Below, piece after piece: positions 32,984-45,343 of a stretch of 64,000 bases of DNA. This DNA comes from Serendipita indica DSM 11827 (lineage: Eukaryota > Basidiomycota > Agaricomycetes > Sebacinales > Serendipitaceae), in assembly GCA_910890315.1 (NCBI GenBank), contig CAJVGD010000002.1:62001-126000 (forward strand), in the 5' to 3' direction. A model generated the notes under the pieces. The model was given only the letters and a program-made list of their open reading frames with translations, was not told the DNA's origin and made no database searches. A program made the translations under genes and the position numbers. Positions within the stretch are counted from its first letter, which is position 1; each line of letters opens with the position of its first letter.

Positions 32984-35257
32984 TCATCTTCGTGACATGA
33001 GACTATCAATGATGGCGAATGCATCCTCCTCGTTCTCCTCTGCGTTTCTGAACACGCGCAAGACAATATGACGAGGGATGCTCTGTCTAGCTCTGGCAAT
33101 TCGCTGGTCTAGGTCGAATCGCCGACGTTCTGTAGGCGACATTTTCATTTGATCTTGATTAGCCTGCGAGTACACATCGCGACCAGGAATTAGGGGCTCA
33201 TCATCGATAAAGCTCGGCGGGAGCTGCATCGGGGGCTGCTGTCGTGGCTGTTGCTGGAAAGAAGGTGATGCTTGTAGTTGCGGTCGGCGCGGGTCCGTTC
33301 CAGAGCGAGACCGTGGGGTGTAAGGAAGGCTGTTTTGCCGTTGCTGCTGCAAGCTGGACGATCGAGGGTCGTGCTTGTGGAAGGGTTTGACGTCCAAGCC
33401 GGGAGGGGTTGAGGGTCAATGCTGGCTGGCTCCTCAGTCATGGGGGCTCCTAAGAGGTCGACGACAGGGACGACGTCACGTAGAAATATGCCAATGATTT
33501 GATCGGGCCGCTCCCTCGCTAAATCACAGTATAATTCAAGATCTTGTTCACCTGGAAACATGTAAACTGCGGGATTTTCCTCCAAACTGCGACGTACCGG
33601 TATCGCCTATGAGGAAGAATTTGGAATCGTGGAAGCTGTTAAGTACATGCTCCACGCCGCCCCTCTTGCGTTCTCCGGCTGGCTCCCAGAGCCCTCCGAA
33701 CAGACTTCTACCCCCATAGAAGCGTAGCCTAAGGGAGCCTAGCACGGATCAGAAACTATGCAAGGATACTATATTTGCTCTACCTTGAGGCAATTCTGCT
33801 ACTTGCAAGAATTCTGTGATGATAGGGAGCAGCCCATACGGCGAATTTGACTGATTTCTATCAGTCATATGTAGTGAAACTAAATAGTACTTACGACATA
33901 GTGGAACCTTACGCCTCTCGCATAAAGCTTTTGATAAAATTTATTCATGCCCGGTACGATCAGGTCTTCGAGTGCCGTGACAAAGACATTGTGGAAGATT
34001 TTTTTCACGCCTGAGAGTACGTCTGCAATCTTGATGGTATCGTCAATATCACTGATAACGCGAATCTGCTGGTTGGAGATGGGAATCGCAATATGTGTCG
34101 TGATCATCTTGGGCGGGGTAAAGTAACCTTCATCCTGCTGAGAGGAAGGGGCGGGCATAGGAGGTGGCTTGAGCTCAGCTTGTACAATGAGCTTGGAGAA
34201 TCAGTAATTGCATCAAATAACGATACTAGCATACCCTTGGTTCTGCCTCATAACCTCCAAATGCGATCCCGAGACTATATGGATTCGTGCAGATCGTTTC
34301 GTATGGAATCGATATGACTTGGGAGAATGTTCCCTGTGCATCTGTAGAGGTTTGGATTTTGAAGAGTGGTTGCCGATCGTCCTCGAGTGGCGTAAATGAG
34401 GTCGTTTCGATCGAATCTCCTTTCTCTTCTTCTGTAGAGGCAAAGATAGATAAGATGACTTGTCTATTCGGAATGCTGCTGGACCAAAATGGTTGCAGTC
34501 GGCGATCGAGGTTATCGTGCATCCGTCGAAGCTGCTCGAGTGGAATGGACGATACGTTCACATTTGAAGACGCAGCCGACTCGCGGGAAAGGGTAGGTCG
34601 TAGCTCAGGAGGCATCTCATCAAGTTCAGCATTGAGAGCTTGCAGCTCTTCAGCTTCAAGCTCTTCTGGCGCTTTTTCTGACCTAAGCAAGTCCTGCATA
34701 GATGGCGAGAGCGGAATCTGAGAAGGTGGGATCACGGTTGGTTGTTGATTGATCGGAAGTGGTGGTAATGCAGCCATCCTACGTGCGAGGGCCATGAAGG
34801 CCTTTTGGGACCGCGTGGCGCTTTCTACAAAAGGTTTGAGCCAAGTACAAAACCACGAGTACTGGAATCACCTGGAGGCCGCAAGCTACTTGCAAACCCA
34901 GATATATGGACACAGAGCGTGAATCCAGCTGGAATCGTCTGTATCAAAGCAGGTACAGAATGACGTTGGGCACTAACCGTCCTTGTTCGTCGACTTTCGA
35001 GTCGCCCAGCCAGGAAATAGGTAGACAGTTTCAACTCCAGGATTTGTTGGACCTCTGGTGGGGATCTTCTGGAGGGCCCATTCTTTCCAAGACTGAGGCT
35101 GGCCGCCGCTTGTTGGAACGGACGATTGGGACGCCTGGACAGCTGCATCCTTGACACGAACTCCAAGTTCATATGCCCGATTCACAGCGTTGGACGACGC
35201 CAGCCGCGTCAACTGAGATCCCGCAAACGCTTTGAAGTTTCGCCCCCTTTCCTGCAT
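32984..35257 (-). CDS. APP1: APP1-like actin-patch phosphatidate phosphatase
   Basis: Mg-dependent phosphatidate phosphatase of the APP1/DUF2183 family, acting on endocytic membranes. The start is ATG 35257 (MQERGRNFKAFAGSQLTRLA). The N-terminal beta domain includes AGFTLCVHISGFASSLRPPG. The HAD-like catalytic block is RVISDIDDTIKIADVLSG (DxDxT), followed by FHNVFVTALEDLIVPGMNKF, RLRFYGGRSLFGGLWEP and FFLIGDTGEQDLELYCDLAR with the conserved GDTGxxD. The C-terminus is Gln/Pro-rich and ends in the conserved RIARARQSIPRHIVLRVF and AFAIIDSLMSRR. The catalytic exon and the C-terminal exon lie in different frames near 33385-33480, so an intron is required there; its borders were not settled. It starts head-to-head with RTC4, 61 bp apart. 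Confidence 0.87.
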
Positions 35258-35318
35258 TTTCCCTCTATTTCGTGCAATAGTTAATCCCACGTCTTATTGC
35301 TGGGCAACTGTCGACCAG

Positions 35319-37164
35319 ATGAAGTCGAAGTCCAAGGTACGTGCCACCACTCAGACCTGACGTCGACCGTGCCCAAAACTCTGGAAAGATGGAGCAGTAC
35401 CAAAGAGAAACTCAGAAACTTCCTGAGAGGTCAAAGTTTGGAGATGACTTTGCAGCCTCGAGTCTCGTTCCAAATCAGAGCAAATGGTCGAGACAGACAA
35501 AAGGAGCATCTACAAGTACAAGCTCGCATAAGAAGCGAAAGAGTCACGAGGCAAGCAGCAGTGACGACGAGCTACTGCTCAAGCCGGAAACGAGTGTGCC
35601 TAACAAGAACTCGCGGTTGGGTAAAGCGACGACTAGAGCACCGCCAACGTCTCGAAAGGTCTCATCAACTCCGGGAACTGATGAGGGTCCGTCAAAGTCA
35701 TCGACTCTTGGTCAAATAAAAGGCAAGAAACAGCCGAAGATGTCCGTTCCAAGTCAATCAACCGACACCACATCCCATAAACTTATGAGCTCTAAGCAGC
35801 CCGTCAGAAGTAAAACCAAGTCGAAAAAGACAGAGACTCTGGCGCAGGCTGCCAGGGAGCCCTCTCCATCAGGCAGCGACCGTGACCAGACTTTTGACGG
35901 CCCGCGACCATTTCCAATGGATCTCGACTCTATTGGTGGACCCAGTTGTGCAACTCGATCTGTTGCTTCGAGGTCATCCTCGGTTATGAGTGCCCGTTCC
36001 AGTGTTTCTGCCGCAAGCCGCTCTCGACGAAGTTCCTCAGCCTCGTGAGTGATATTCATCTGGATAGTGTCCCTTATTGACTCTGATTCAGGGGGACTGA
36101 CGAAGGGGACATAACGTTCACTCAGTACATTACTCGACCCAAGATAGATCCAGAGAAGCTCTGTCCGTTTTGCGACGAACAACTCCCAGAGAAGCCGTCT
36201 TCAAAGCTTCTAAGGATGCTTCAGAAACTACGAGGCACTTCAGAGCCCGATCCACGGATGGGTAACAAATTGGGACTAAAGGCAGATATGGACGACTTTA
36301 CTCCATTCTGTTCCCGACACGAAGCGGAGTCCCGAGAGTTTCCCAGAGGAAGAAGAAAAGGTTGGCCGGTGGAATTGGACGTCGATGACCTCACAAAACG
36401 GACACTCAGGCTTGAGCGCAAGCTACAAGCGATCATAGATGATCCCACCAAGGGCACATTTCTCCTTCCGCTCCGGAAAGCAGACAAGAACTTTGGGAAG
36501 GGTGCGGTCTCTGGTGCCAGAGCGCAGTGGCTTAATTTTGAAAATACCTCGGCGGGGTAGTGCGTACCGACCAACGTTGAGAGTTGAACTGATCATACAA
36601 ACCTACAGCTATGGCGAGCAAGGGTTCTCGATCATTATGCATATTCTACTGGACCTCTTTCCGGAGATTTCTCCTAGCAGCATGGCCCCATTGAATCAAT
36701 CGGATTATTTTGCTATTGTGCTTGTTCCCGAGATGGCACTACTTCTCATCCAGCAAGACCTACAGGCCAAGTCAAAATATACAGATGACTCTGTGTCTCG
36801 AGCACGCGCGCTAGAAGTCCTCCGCGAAAGCCGGCGATATGGCGAGGCAATGTTTCCAGTGGAGGAAGACTTGGATGGCAACATTGCAGACGATGTAGCA
36901 CGTAGACGAGCCACCAAGATCCGACGGCAAAACGATGAACCAAAGACCAGGGGTCAAATAGTTGACCTTTCTGACAGCGATGATGACCCAGAGGTGAGAA
37001 CTCCGACGAAGAAATCGTCGGAAACCCGGGCAGCTGCGTCTTCTCAATCCTCAAAATCCCGTCAGGGCTCGGCAGAGAGTGGGGAAAGGTGTGACTTTAC
37101 CCAACTATCACCCCTCTCTGACACTTCTCAGGGAATCAGGACAGAAGAAGAAGAGAACGATTAA
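35319..37164 (+). CDS. RTC4: RTC4-like protein
   Basis: Nuclear protein with the RTC4 (restriction of telomere capping 4) domain, found by genetics in yeast; its biochemical role is unknown. Exons 35319..35336 (MKSKSK), 35389..36044, 36092..36556, 36609..37164 total 564 aa plus stop. The N-terminal 220 residues are Ser/Lys-rich and disordered. The RTC4 domain starts at the CPFC motif in KIDPEKLCPFCDEQLPEKPS and includes FTPFCSRHEAESREFPRGRR, a helical linker, GEQGFSIIMHILLDLFPEI and MAPLNQSDYFAIVLVPEMAL. The C-terminal tail is acidic (VDLSDSDDDPE), a SUMO-interaction-like patch, and Ser-rich. Confidence 0.87.
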
Positions 37165-37339
37165 GTTCCAAACTCAACAAGAGGCATTCCCTTCGTTTGT
37201 TAATGGCGAGGAGACAAAGAAACAGATATCGAATGCCTGGCTATGGACCCCCTAGCCGACCTGTCGATAGGCAAGAATTCTAACTGGTAGATGCACAGAA
37301 AGCCTGTCTCTCGGATAATATATACACGCCCACAAATAA

Positions 37340-39016
37340 TCAGAACAGGAACTTGACATTTTGGTAAAAGTCAAGCATGGGATTTTCCCGCTTTGCAATT
37401 GCGTGGACGACACTGTCGCATACTTTTCCATAAACTCGCGGTGTGTGTACACGGAAGACCGCCGCTGTCCGACTGGGAGGCCGCTCGTGGACGTGATGCC
37501 GTCCAATGGATTGCGTCGTCCAGATCGGAAGGGATTCGAGGTGAAGAATTCGGTTCCAAGACGATATGGAAGGGCACTTGTCGACATTGGAGACGGCCTA
37601 GATGCACGGTCGGTTGAAGCAGAGATGGGCCTAGAGAGAATGGCCTCGTAAATGTCCCTCATGGTCTCGAACGAGGTCGGGAAGAATATGTCAAAGTACC
37701 CTGGTTGAACAGCCAAGGTTGAACAAGGTACCATGACGTTCTTGAGTCTCGTCTGCACGACTGGCGCGTTGTACCCCGGTACCGAATCAGGAAGATGATA
37801 AAAGTCGGTGAGAAGTAAGCGATGTAGTGGAAATTTTTGCGCAAGGAGCTCGAAGAGAATCATGAGTTTTGTAGGGATGTATTCTGGTTCGGTGAGATTG
37901 GGCGCAAATGGGAGCAAGCGTCGCAATTGGTAGAGGTAGGGCTGAAACCGCGACGACGCAATCTGCGGTGCCTTGTGCTTTGTGATGTTGCGATAGGCAA
38001 GGTATTTGAGGATCAAAGGATCCTGTGCTGGTTCCCATGCCTCTTGTATGTTGCCGTTCGATGAGATGGCTATCAGGCCTTGATATGGTTTCAAGCCATT
38101 CAGCGAATACCTCAACGCATCATGTGCAAAGTTGTCCTTGAATGGAATAAGTAATGGGTTGGCGGTCTGACCAAGCATTTACTCACGACGACCTCAATGG
38201 CGAGGAAGTAACATGGCATGGCGACCGGTGAGCTCCACGAAAAGATATCCTGATTATTTATCTTGACCATTGGATGCCGTGGAAGAAGCAATTTGCGTTG
38301 TCTTTCTGCAAGTCGAGGGCTAATTTCGACGATGTGGTATTGCGTCCGGTCGTATGCGTCGGGGTAATGTTCTCTGAGAAAATCGAGTACGTTAAGCGCC
38401 AGTGTGCCATTTCCTGCCCCTATCTCGTAAATGACCAAGTCTTCGTATGGATAATATTTGAGTAGATACTCCGAAACCAAGCACTGAGCGATTGCTTGGC
38501 CGTAATAGGGCTGACAGGAATTTCAGAGCAATATTATATCTAGAAAAAAGGAGATACCTTGAACAGTTCCGTCGGTGTGTGCCAAACTTGTCTTCCTGCA
38601 ATGTCTCGCGGGTCGCTCGACTCATCGTATTCGCGGTACAGTCGAGCAACAGTGGCATCAAACTCTGCAGCTTCTGCAATCTCGTTGAAGTTTATAGACT
38701 CTACAGGCGAGAATATCTCTGCCCGTTTTGAAAAATAGCCATAATTTGGATTGTAGAGTGAGTCTTGAATAAAGTCGCGTACGAGCATCTTGACGCCTCT
38801 TGGAGGGGATGAATAAGATATCAAATCCTCCGCGGAAACGCGTGGATAGCGTGCTATCTCCTCATCGTGCGCGTCTATACCTTCGAGGTCGAATGTGTCG
38901 CGGTTGTAGTTGAACTGGTCCGTCTGTTTCGCCGCAAAATGTCGTTTGTGATGTCGAATATAGTTTCTGTGAATGTTTCTTGATATTAGAGATATCCGTC
39001 TGGCGTGGCCCAGCAT
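37340..39016 (-). CDS. NDUFAF7: NDUFAF7/MidA-type mitochondrial arginine methyltransferase
   Basis: Complex I assembly factor that methylates an arginine of NDUFS2. Start ATG 39016 gives a basic, Ser/Arg/His-rich mitochondrial leader. Domain blocks are MLVRDFIQDSLYNPNYGYFS, TPTELFK-PYYGQAIAQCLV across an intron, the SAM motif LVIYEIGAGNGTLALNVLDF, YHIVEISPRLAERQR and MPCYFLAIEVVDNFAHDALR. The C-terminus has the family's final block NPMLDFYQNVKFLF, with TGA at 37340..37342. This final block is in a different frame from the preceding REFMEKYA. The two are only a few bases apart, with no room for an intron, so a frameshift or sequence error near 37418-37425 is likely. Confidence 0.85.
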
Positions 39017-39058
39017 CAAGGAATGTTGACCACTCACTTCTTAACTACGACCACGACC

Positions 39059-40458
39059 ATGGCAGATCTCGGTTCGCAGCTTCTGGGAGCTAGAACACCG
39101 CGTAAGACGCCTGGAACGCTCTCTGCACGCCGTTCAAACGTCTCATTGCGGCAGTCTGGATCGCTCGCGCAAGACTTGGGAGGATCGGACAACGATGGAG
39201 GCCAGCGATTCACCCTTGCTCATGAACTCGCAGCAGCCCTCATGCCGGATCCAAACTCGTCGTCGCGCATGCTCGCTGATGAGTTTGGGATCGAGCTAGA
39301 AGAGGACGGAGACGGCGAGGCCGAGACCACTCCTGATGACAATCTCCAAATTCATGTCCCGCAACATGTTGATAATCCACCAGAGCTTGCTCAGGCTGAA
39401 CCTTTACCTGTAAAACCAGCGCCCAGCCGTGGCCTGTCCTCGGTGGCGGGAGACGGCCCAGATGTAGCAGCCATTCGCAAGCAATCACCTCCACCAGTAT
39501 TCGAAAAGGATCCCTTTCTTGTCCTCAACCAAAGTCTAAAATCCACGGACAAGTTTATCAATCAACTCAGACGACTCGACTCTGAGCCCGCGCATACTTC
39601 TTTGGCATCGCAAGAGTCCTCCCTCGAAGAGCTCGCAGCAACTATCATCCGCAAGCTTGACGAGACTACGCGTGCCCGGGAGGAGCAGGTGCGAGAGTTG
39701 CTCGGGTACGAGAGAGAATTTCGTAAAATTGCAGGGGAGATTGGTGGAAACGACCTATTAGGAGATTTAGACGAGCTTGAGAGAATAGATGGTCTCATAG
39801 ACGAGCAGAGCGCTCCCAAAGAGCCGACCCAAACCGACGAAGAGCTCACTGTACCGCGCCACACCCGTCCAGTTTCGAGTGCTTGGGAGGATGCCCCAGA
39901 CCCACACAGTCTGGACGCGCTAATGGAGGAAGAAGAAGAAGAAGAGGAGGAAGAGGAAGACGGTTACAACGAGCCCAATACTCCTGCAAAGGATGTCACA
40001 TTTTTACCCCCTTCCCCTCCTTCGACGGGTCCCCCGACACCATCAAGTACCCTCCCACACCTCGCTCACATGCGCACCATCACTCAGTCACTAGTAAGCT
40101 CGCTTGGGACTATCTCGGAGCAAGCGCAGGTCAACGCTGCAGCTACGACCGAAGCCGGTCGAAAGATTAGAATGCTCAAGAATAAGCTCGGTGGCTGGAA
40201 GTCCGAGTGGGAGAGTGCAGAACGAAGTAGGATTAGAATTGAGAAGTGGGAAGCAGGAATATGGGACGATGGTACCGATATCACCGTCCTGAGTCCTACC
40301 TCTCCTCGAGACTCGTCTCCACCAGACTCGCTGCCCAAGGGGTGACACCAGGGAAGCGGATCGATGTCCGGAAGATTGTAGAAGAGGAGCTACGCGCATT
40401 CTCATTGGTACTACAGGAAGCGGCCAACAAGACGAATGCAATCATGGCATCGTCTTGA
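39059..40458 (+). CDS. Unknown coiled-coil protein with acidic run
   Basis: I do not recognise this family. ATG 39059 lies 42 bp from the start of the divergent NDUFAF7 gene. Proposed exons 39059..40271 and 40352..40458 give 439 aa plus stop and end RIDVRKIVEEELRAFSLVLQ...IMASS. If the 80-nt intron is kept, translation stops at 40345 after LPKG (428 aa). Features: a Ser/Arg-rich N-terminus with TP sites, an acidic FGIELEEDGDGEAE patch, a helical block DPFLVLNQSLKSTDKFINQL followed by coiled coil (IIRKLDETTRAREEQVRELL), a run of 11 Glu, a Pro-rich linker, and a second coiled coil (KIRMLKNKLGGWKSEWESAE). No transmembrane segment or signal peptide. Confidence 0.7.
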
Positions 40459-40639
40459 GGTTGCTCACGACATTTCTCTCATTGATACAATCCCAATCCC
40501 ATCATGTATTATCATCACGCTTATCGGTATCTGATCTATTATTTGCTACCAGTTGAATACTCCCCGAACGGATTCCACTGCCACCTGCTGGGTCCACGGC
40601 GCTTGTTAGTTGCAAGGGCTTGACCCGTCCACATCCTGG

Positions 40640-43472
40640 ATGCAGTCTCCTGGTATTTCCCCTGTAACTGAACATCTTTCAGAGAGCGCGAGGCCTAGTT
40701 CGCCCTGGTCGTCGCTTTCTCATGTTTTGAGAGCGCGTGGTCGAACGTTGTCCTCGTACACGTCCAAGATCCCCGTCCTCGCTGGCTCGTCACGATATCA
40801 AGCTTTTCAATTTTATTCTGACATTGGGGATGACCAGAAGTCAGAGGGCGATATTCCGTTGAGATTTGCAGACCCTCCCCCGACGCTCAAGGAGCTGCAC
40901 ATTGATGGACACAAGTTAAACCACCACCTTGATCAAGAAATATCTGGATTGGGAGACAATGCGGATGTCTGGGAAGAGTATTGCAACGAATCGGCGGTCA
41001 TAGACAGAGAACTCATTTCAGAACTCAACGGAAGTTTGGATGTACTTCTCATCTTCGTGAGAACTTTCCGCATATTCGCATCTTGTACTGACTGACCGAA
41101 AAGGCTGGTTTGTTCTGCGCAGTGCTCGCAGCCTTGTTGATAGAATCGTACAAGCTCCTCCTGCCCAGCAACGATGATCAGTCTCTCGTCCTCCTCGAAA
41201 ATATTCTTATCACACTGCATAACAAGACTGCGCCACAACTACCCATGCAACAAGACTTCAGCCCAAAGCCCTACGCCGTGCGGGTAAATACATTGTGGTT
41301 CGCATCCCTCGCTCTAGCACTTGGTGTCGCCGTGGAGGTGATGTTGGCTAAACAATGGCTCCACAAGTATGGTGAAGGTGCGAACTAAATGTTGTATGTA
41401 TGCATTACTGATCAACACCAGGTCTGTCAAATGTCCCTAGGCTTCGGACGCAGCTACGACAGTATCGCTACGACAACCTGCGCCGATGGGCTCTACCGGA
41501 AATGGTCAACTTTCTCCCCACATTACTTCATCTTGCACTTGCCCTCTTCCTCCTCGGTCTCATTGACTTCTTGTGGAATCTCAACATCTTCGTTGCAACT
41601 GTAACACTTTCAATTTGCACACTGTTTGGCGGTATATATGCCCTCCTCATGATACTCCCCCATCTATACACCGACTGTCCCTATAAAACGCCCTTCTCTC
41701 GCCTGCTGGGCTTGGCATATTTTCGCATCCGAACGGCATTACACAACTTGCGAGGGGATCACGCCGCACCTCCCAAGTTTGTGTCCTTGGAGCAAGCGGA
41801 GCAACAGGCTATACAGGCTCGGCGGGATGTCCTCCAAGCAAAGGCACTTGCATGGCTCATGACCAATTCCCGAAGCACGCTCATCGTAAAGACGGTCACC
41901 CGGTCCTTTGCGAGCTTAACGCCGGGCTTTACCGCAATGTCAATCCTTCGACAAGCGGGAGCAATCCAGCGCGTAGCAGAGCAGTTTCTCTCGTGCTTCA
42001 CGGAGAACAAAGTCTCCTCGTTTACCAGCGAACCGGCTTTTCGGTTTCAGCTAAACAAGGAGAAGAGTGAAGAAGCAGGGATCTATGCCCGAGCTCTTGT
42101 GGTTCTCACTGAGGGCCTACCAGCTACCCGCTGGCCTTTGAAGCCTCCCCGAGACCTCTTCCTGTACTCGGACGCGCTAGATTCTGCATTGGGCAGCCTT
42201 ATGAGCCAAACAGACGACGTGGATGTCGTCATGTACGCGATTGCTGCGAGAGAACATGTCTACCGCGCTGGACGGAATCGCTTCCCAAACAATCGATCTC
42301 AAGCTCCCGCTCATAGTCTGGGAGAACTCTTGGATGTCACCAGGAAGGTTTCAGACGATGAACTGATCCCGAGTATCAGTGGTGTCGTTTGCATTCTTGA
42401 CACAATCCGACGCTGTGTCGAGGCTACGGCATTGGAGCAGCGGTACTCTATATGGGAGGACTTTTCAGTGCCCCTGATGCAGATATTAGAGGACACACCT
42501 CCAGAGTGCCGTGTGAGAGAATCCCTTTCCCGGGTTCTAGCCTGCTTCGCCGGGCTGAGCCCTTCTCGCGATTATTCGGATGGAAACGACCCGACAGAGC
42601 ACCGGATCATTTTTGCGCTCTCCTCTCTTCTAGCCATTACTGACCGTAAAATGAAGCGGGAGGGTGAAGAAGAGATGATTGTGAACATGATCGCCGCTGC
42701 GTTGAGTGTCACGCTGGAGAGTTACAGCAGCTTCTTTGTTCATTCTATTCGACCGCTTAGCGAGCCTCTCGCCCTCCTTCTCCCTCTCATATCGACCTCG
42801 AATTCAACAGAGGTTAAGAAATCATGCCTGGACATGATACGACATGCGGACTATACGGATCTGCCACCAAACTCTTTTTCCTCTCTCATGGGAATTCTCA
42901 AAGATTCTGCATATTCCGAACTTCACCCCAACCTTGCCCAGGTACTGGACAAGCACATGCAAAATCCTCACGTCTCACCCCACCTCGCTGACCCAGCCAT
43001 CCTTCGCAGCATAATTGCACTCTTGGCGGCAAAGCATATAGAGACCAGAGTGCAAGCGTCAAGTCTACTACTCGAAACGTGCTCCTCAGCCCTCAGAGCG
43101 GGTGGCAAGGCAGCTCAACGTGCAGCATTAGACCCGCTCATTAAAAGCGGTCTTCTCGAAGGACTTTCAAACTACTTCCGGGTATGCACAGCAACTACAT
43201 CTACAGCAGATGAGGCAGCCTTGCTGTATGGTCGGGAAGACAATTGGGTCCCGCGGTTGCTTACCTTGCTCGATCTCTACCAGACCGAGATCATTGAGAG
43301 CGAGGTAATGGAAGCATGTATACTAATGTCCCTACAAATCCAACCGGGAAAGGCGGAAACGGCAACGAACCTCAAAGAGTGGTGGTCTCGATATACGGAA
43401 TGGGTTAATTCGCGCAGTAAAGGACCCAAACCTCGAGCGAAGGGTGCTCTCTATCGGAGACAGGATGTATAA
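40640..43472 (+). CDS. DUF6535-domain membrane protein
   Basis: Large basidiomycete-type membrane protein of unknown function. The N-terminal DUF6535 block is typical: DVWEEYCNESAVIDRELI, then a membrane helix DVLLIF-AGLFCAVLAALLIE across an intron, VNTLWFASLALALGVAVEVM and KQWLHKYGEG. Two further helices follow after a second intron (LLHLALALFLLGLIDFLW, ATVTLSICTLFGGIYALLMI). The remaining 500 or so residues form a soluble all-helical region, possibly Armadillo-like (LLPLISTSNSTEVKKSCLDM and similar helical pairs). Introns lie at about 41057-41104 and 41378-41422. The start at 40640 is the first ATG in the open frame. Such proteins are often multicopy in Agaricomycetes. Confidence 0.82.
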
Positions 43473-43588
43473 ACAATGGATGTTGTAAATGGATGGGATT
43501 ATAACGGATGTATATAACAAATACAGCTAAAAAGCAGCAATCGTGGTATAAACCTCTAGCAATAAAGACTGAAAAGGGTCCACTGACC

Positions 43589-45236
43589 TCAGCTTTCATC
43601 GAGCTTCCTCTTCTTTCGCACAGGCTCTGAATTTTCTGGATCAGGTCCACTTGAGGAAACCATCCCGACGATTTGATCGAGACGACGAAACGCCTCGAAT
43701 AGTGCAGGTCCCACGGTTATGATTTGTGATTGCGGTATAAACCTTTGTGACCGTGGATATTGTGCAGATACCTCATCCATAGGGTGTAGCGGTGTCATCT
43801 CGACACCTTCCATAGATGTATCTCCCACCGGTTTGACTTCGTTGCTGTAACGGTGGAGAGTAAACGCATCCGCTGGGGTGGAGGAAACTTGCACCCCGAC
43901 GGCCTCAGTAAAGATATGTGAAATCTGGCTCCTAAGGTTCACTATGACTTGTTCTTTATCATCAAGTTGCCGACGTAGGTCCTCCTCAACCTGTTTGCTA
44001 CGCTCTCGCTCCTCTTCTAGCATCTTTTCAGAGAGAGCGAGGCGTTCTTTAAGAAACATAATGGTGGGGCTGTGCATTTCAGGATCGCTTACCCGCGATC
44101 TTTCTTCCTCTTGCAAGCTTTGATTGTGATGCACACCGATTGATTTATGGTCGGTTTGTATTCTGGCCAGACCTTCTTGTATTCGAACAAGGTGATTCCG
44201 CGAATCTTCATAGCGTTGTTCAAGTGGCTCGCTTTCCATAAGATTCACAGATATCTCTCCGTCAGATCTGCTCGTTACCAAGGAGCTTAAGCTGGCCGTT
44301 CGGTGCAGCTGGGCCCCTTCTACCCGCTGAAGAATTGATGGCTTCATAGGAGACAAGCGGGCGGAGAGTGCTGATTCTTGTATAGAGGCGGTGCCGGCAG
44401 GAGATGCCGAATGAATATCTCCATGGACTCGTTGGAGGAGGCTTGGAGGATTCGGAGAGCCATGGATTCTATCTATGAGATGAGACACTGCAGATTGAGA
44501 AGTTGGAGTTCCAACTCCAGCATCTGCTGCACTTGGAATCGTATCTGGTGGCTGCAGACGATGTAGAAGATCTACTCTTTTCGGCGAGGGCAGATTCGTG
44601 TCAGTCCCTATTGCAGGTAAGGTGGCGGAGACCTCAGCCCGAGCAGAGGATAAGTTGATTGACGGTGATGGCGTCGTCGGGTTTGGCGGAGTTGAATGTT
44701 GCCTTTGGGGCTGTCTTGCAGGTCGAATTTCCCGTTCATGAAGCTCGGATGGAGCCTCACGACGCAATCTTGAACGACCGGGAAGAGTGTCGTGTAGCTC
44801 TGGGAGGTATCGACTTGGCGCGTCGTATTTGCCTAGCAGGCGACGATTCAAACTTGAGATGCGAAGCCGCGAGTGTCCGGCGAGAGCCCTCTGAGCTCCA
44901 TCTGCCTTTAAAAAGGTCACGAAGACGTGCTCTCTCCCTCCATCCCTGAAAAATTGAACCCTATCCCTGTCAATGGTTCAGTCGTATGACAATAAATCGA
45001 AAAGAAAGAGGAGCCAGGAGTATTATATAGGGATATGGAGTCAATGGTGGTGAAGGCCGAGGCTAGAGTACTTACACGGCTCCAAACGAGGACAACTCTT
45101 CCCAAACAGCCCTTTCCGTGAGACTTTTGTCGACATCTTCGAGCATTATGATTCTTTGTTGAAGCCATGAAGGGATATAAAGCATTTCATGTGCGCGGCT
45201 GGTTGCGGTTAGGTTCAAGCAGAGGCGCGGCGTCAT
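43589..45236 (-). CDS. RRM-like/coiled-coil nuclear paralog A
   Basis: First of three tandem paralogs; family not recognised. Exons 45076..45236 and 43589..44966 give 512 aa plus stop, phase-consistent. Exon 1 ends with the RRM-like start (MLYIPSWLQQRIIMLEDVDK, then TERAVWEELSSFGAV). The second exon continues DRVQFFRDGGREHVFVTFLK and GAQRALAGH, a typical RRM beta2-beta3-helix2 path. A long Pro/Ser/Arg-rich segment absent from copies B and C follows. Then comes a coiled coil (IMFLKERLALSEKMLEEERE), and the shared C-terminal block ITVGPALFEAFRRLDQIVGM with the basic VRKKRKLDES. RNA binding and nuclear location are inference from the fold-like pattern and the KKRKL signal. Confidence 0.72.
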
Positions 45237-45343
45237 TCTCGTTTGTGGGCCGATGCGAATTCTAAGATACGACGAAACACCGAAAAATCGGATACAAGAG
45301 AGACTTGAATAAACAAACACCTAATGGTCTACATCCCCTGAAC

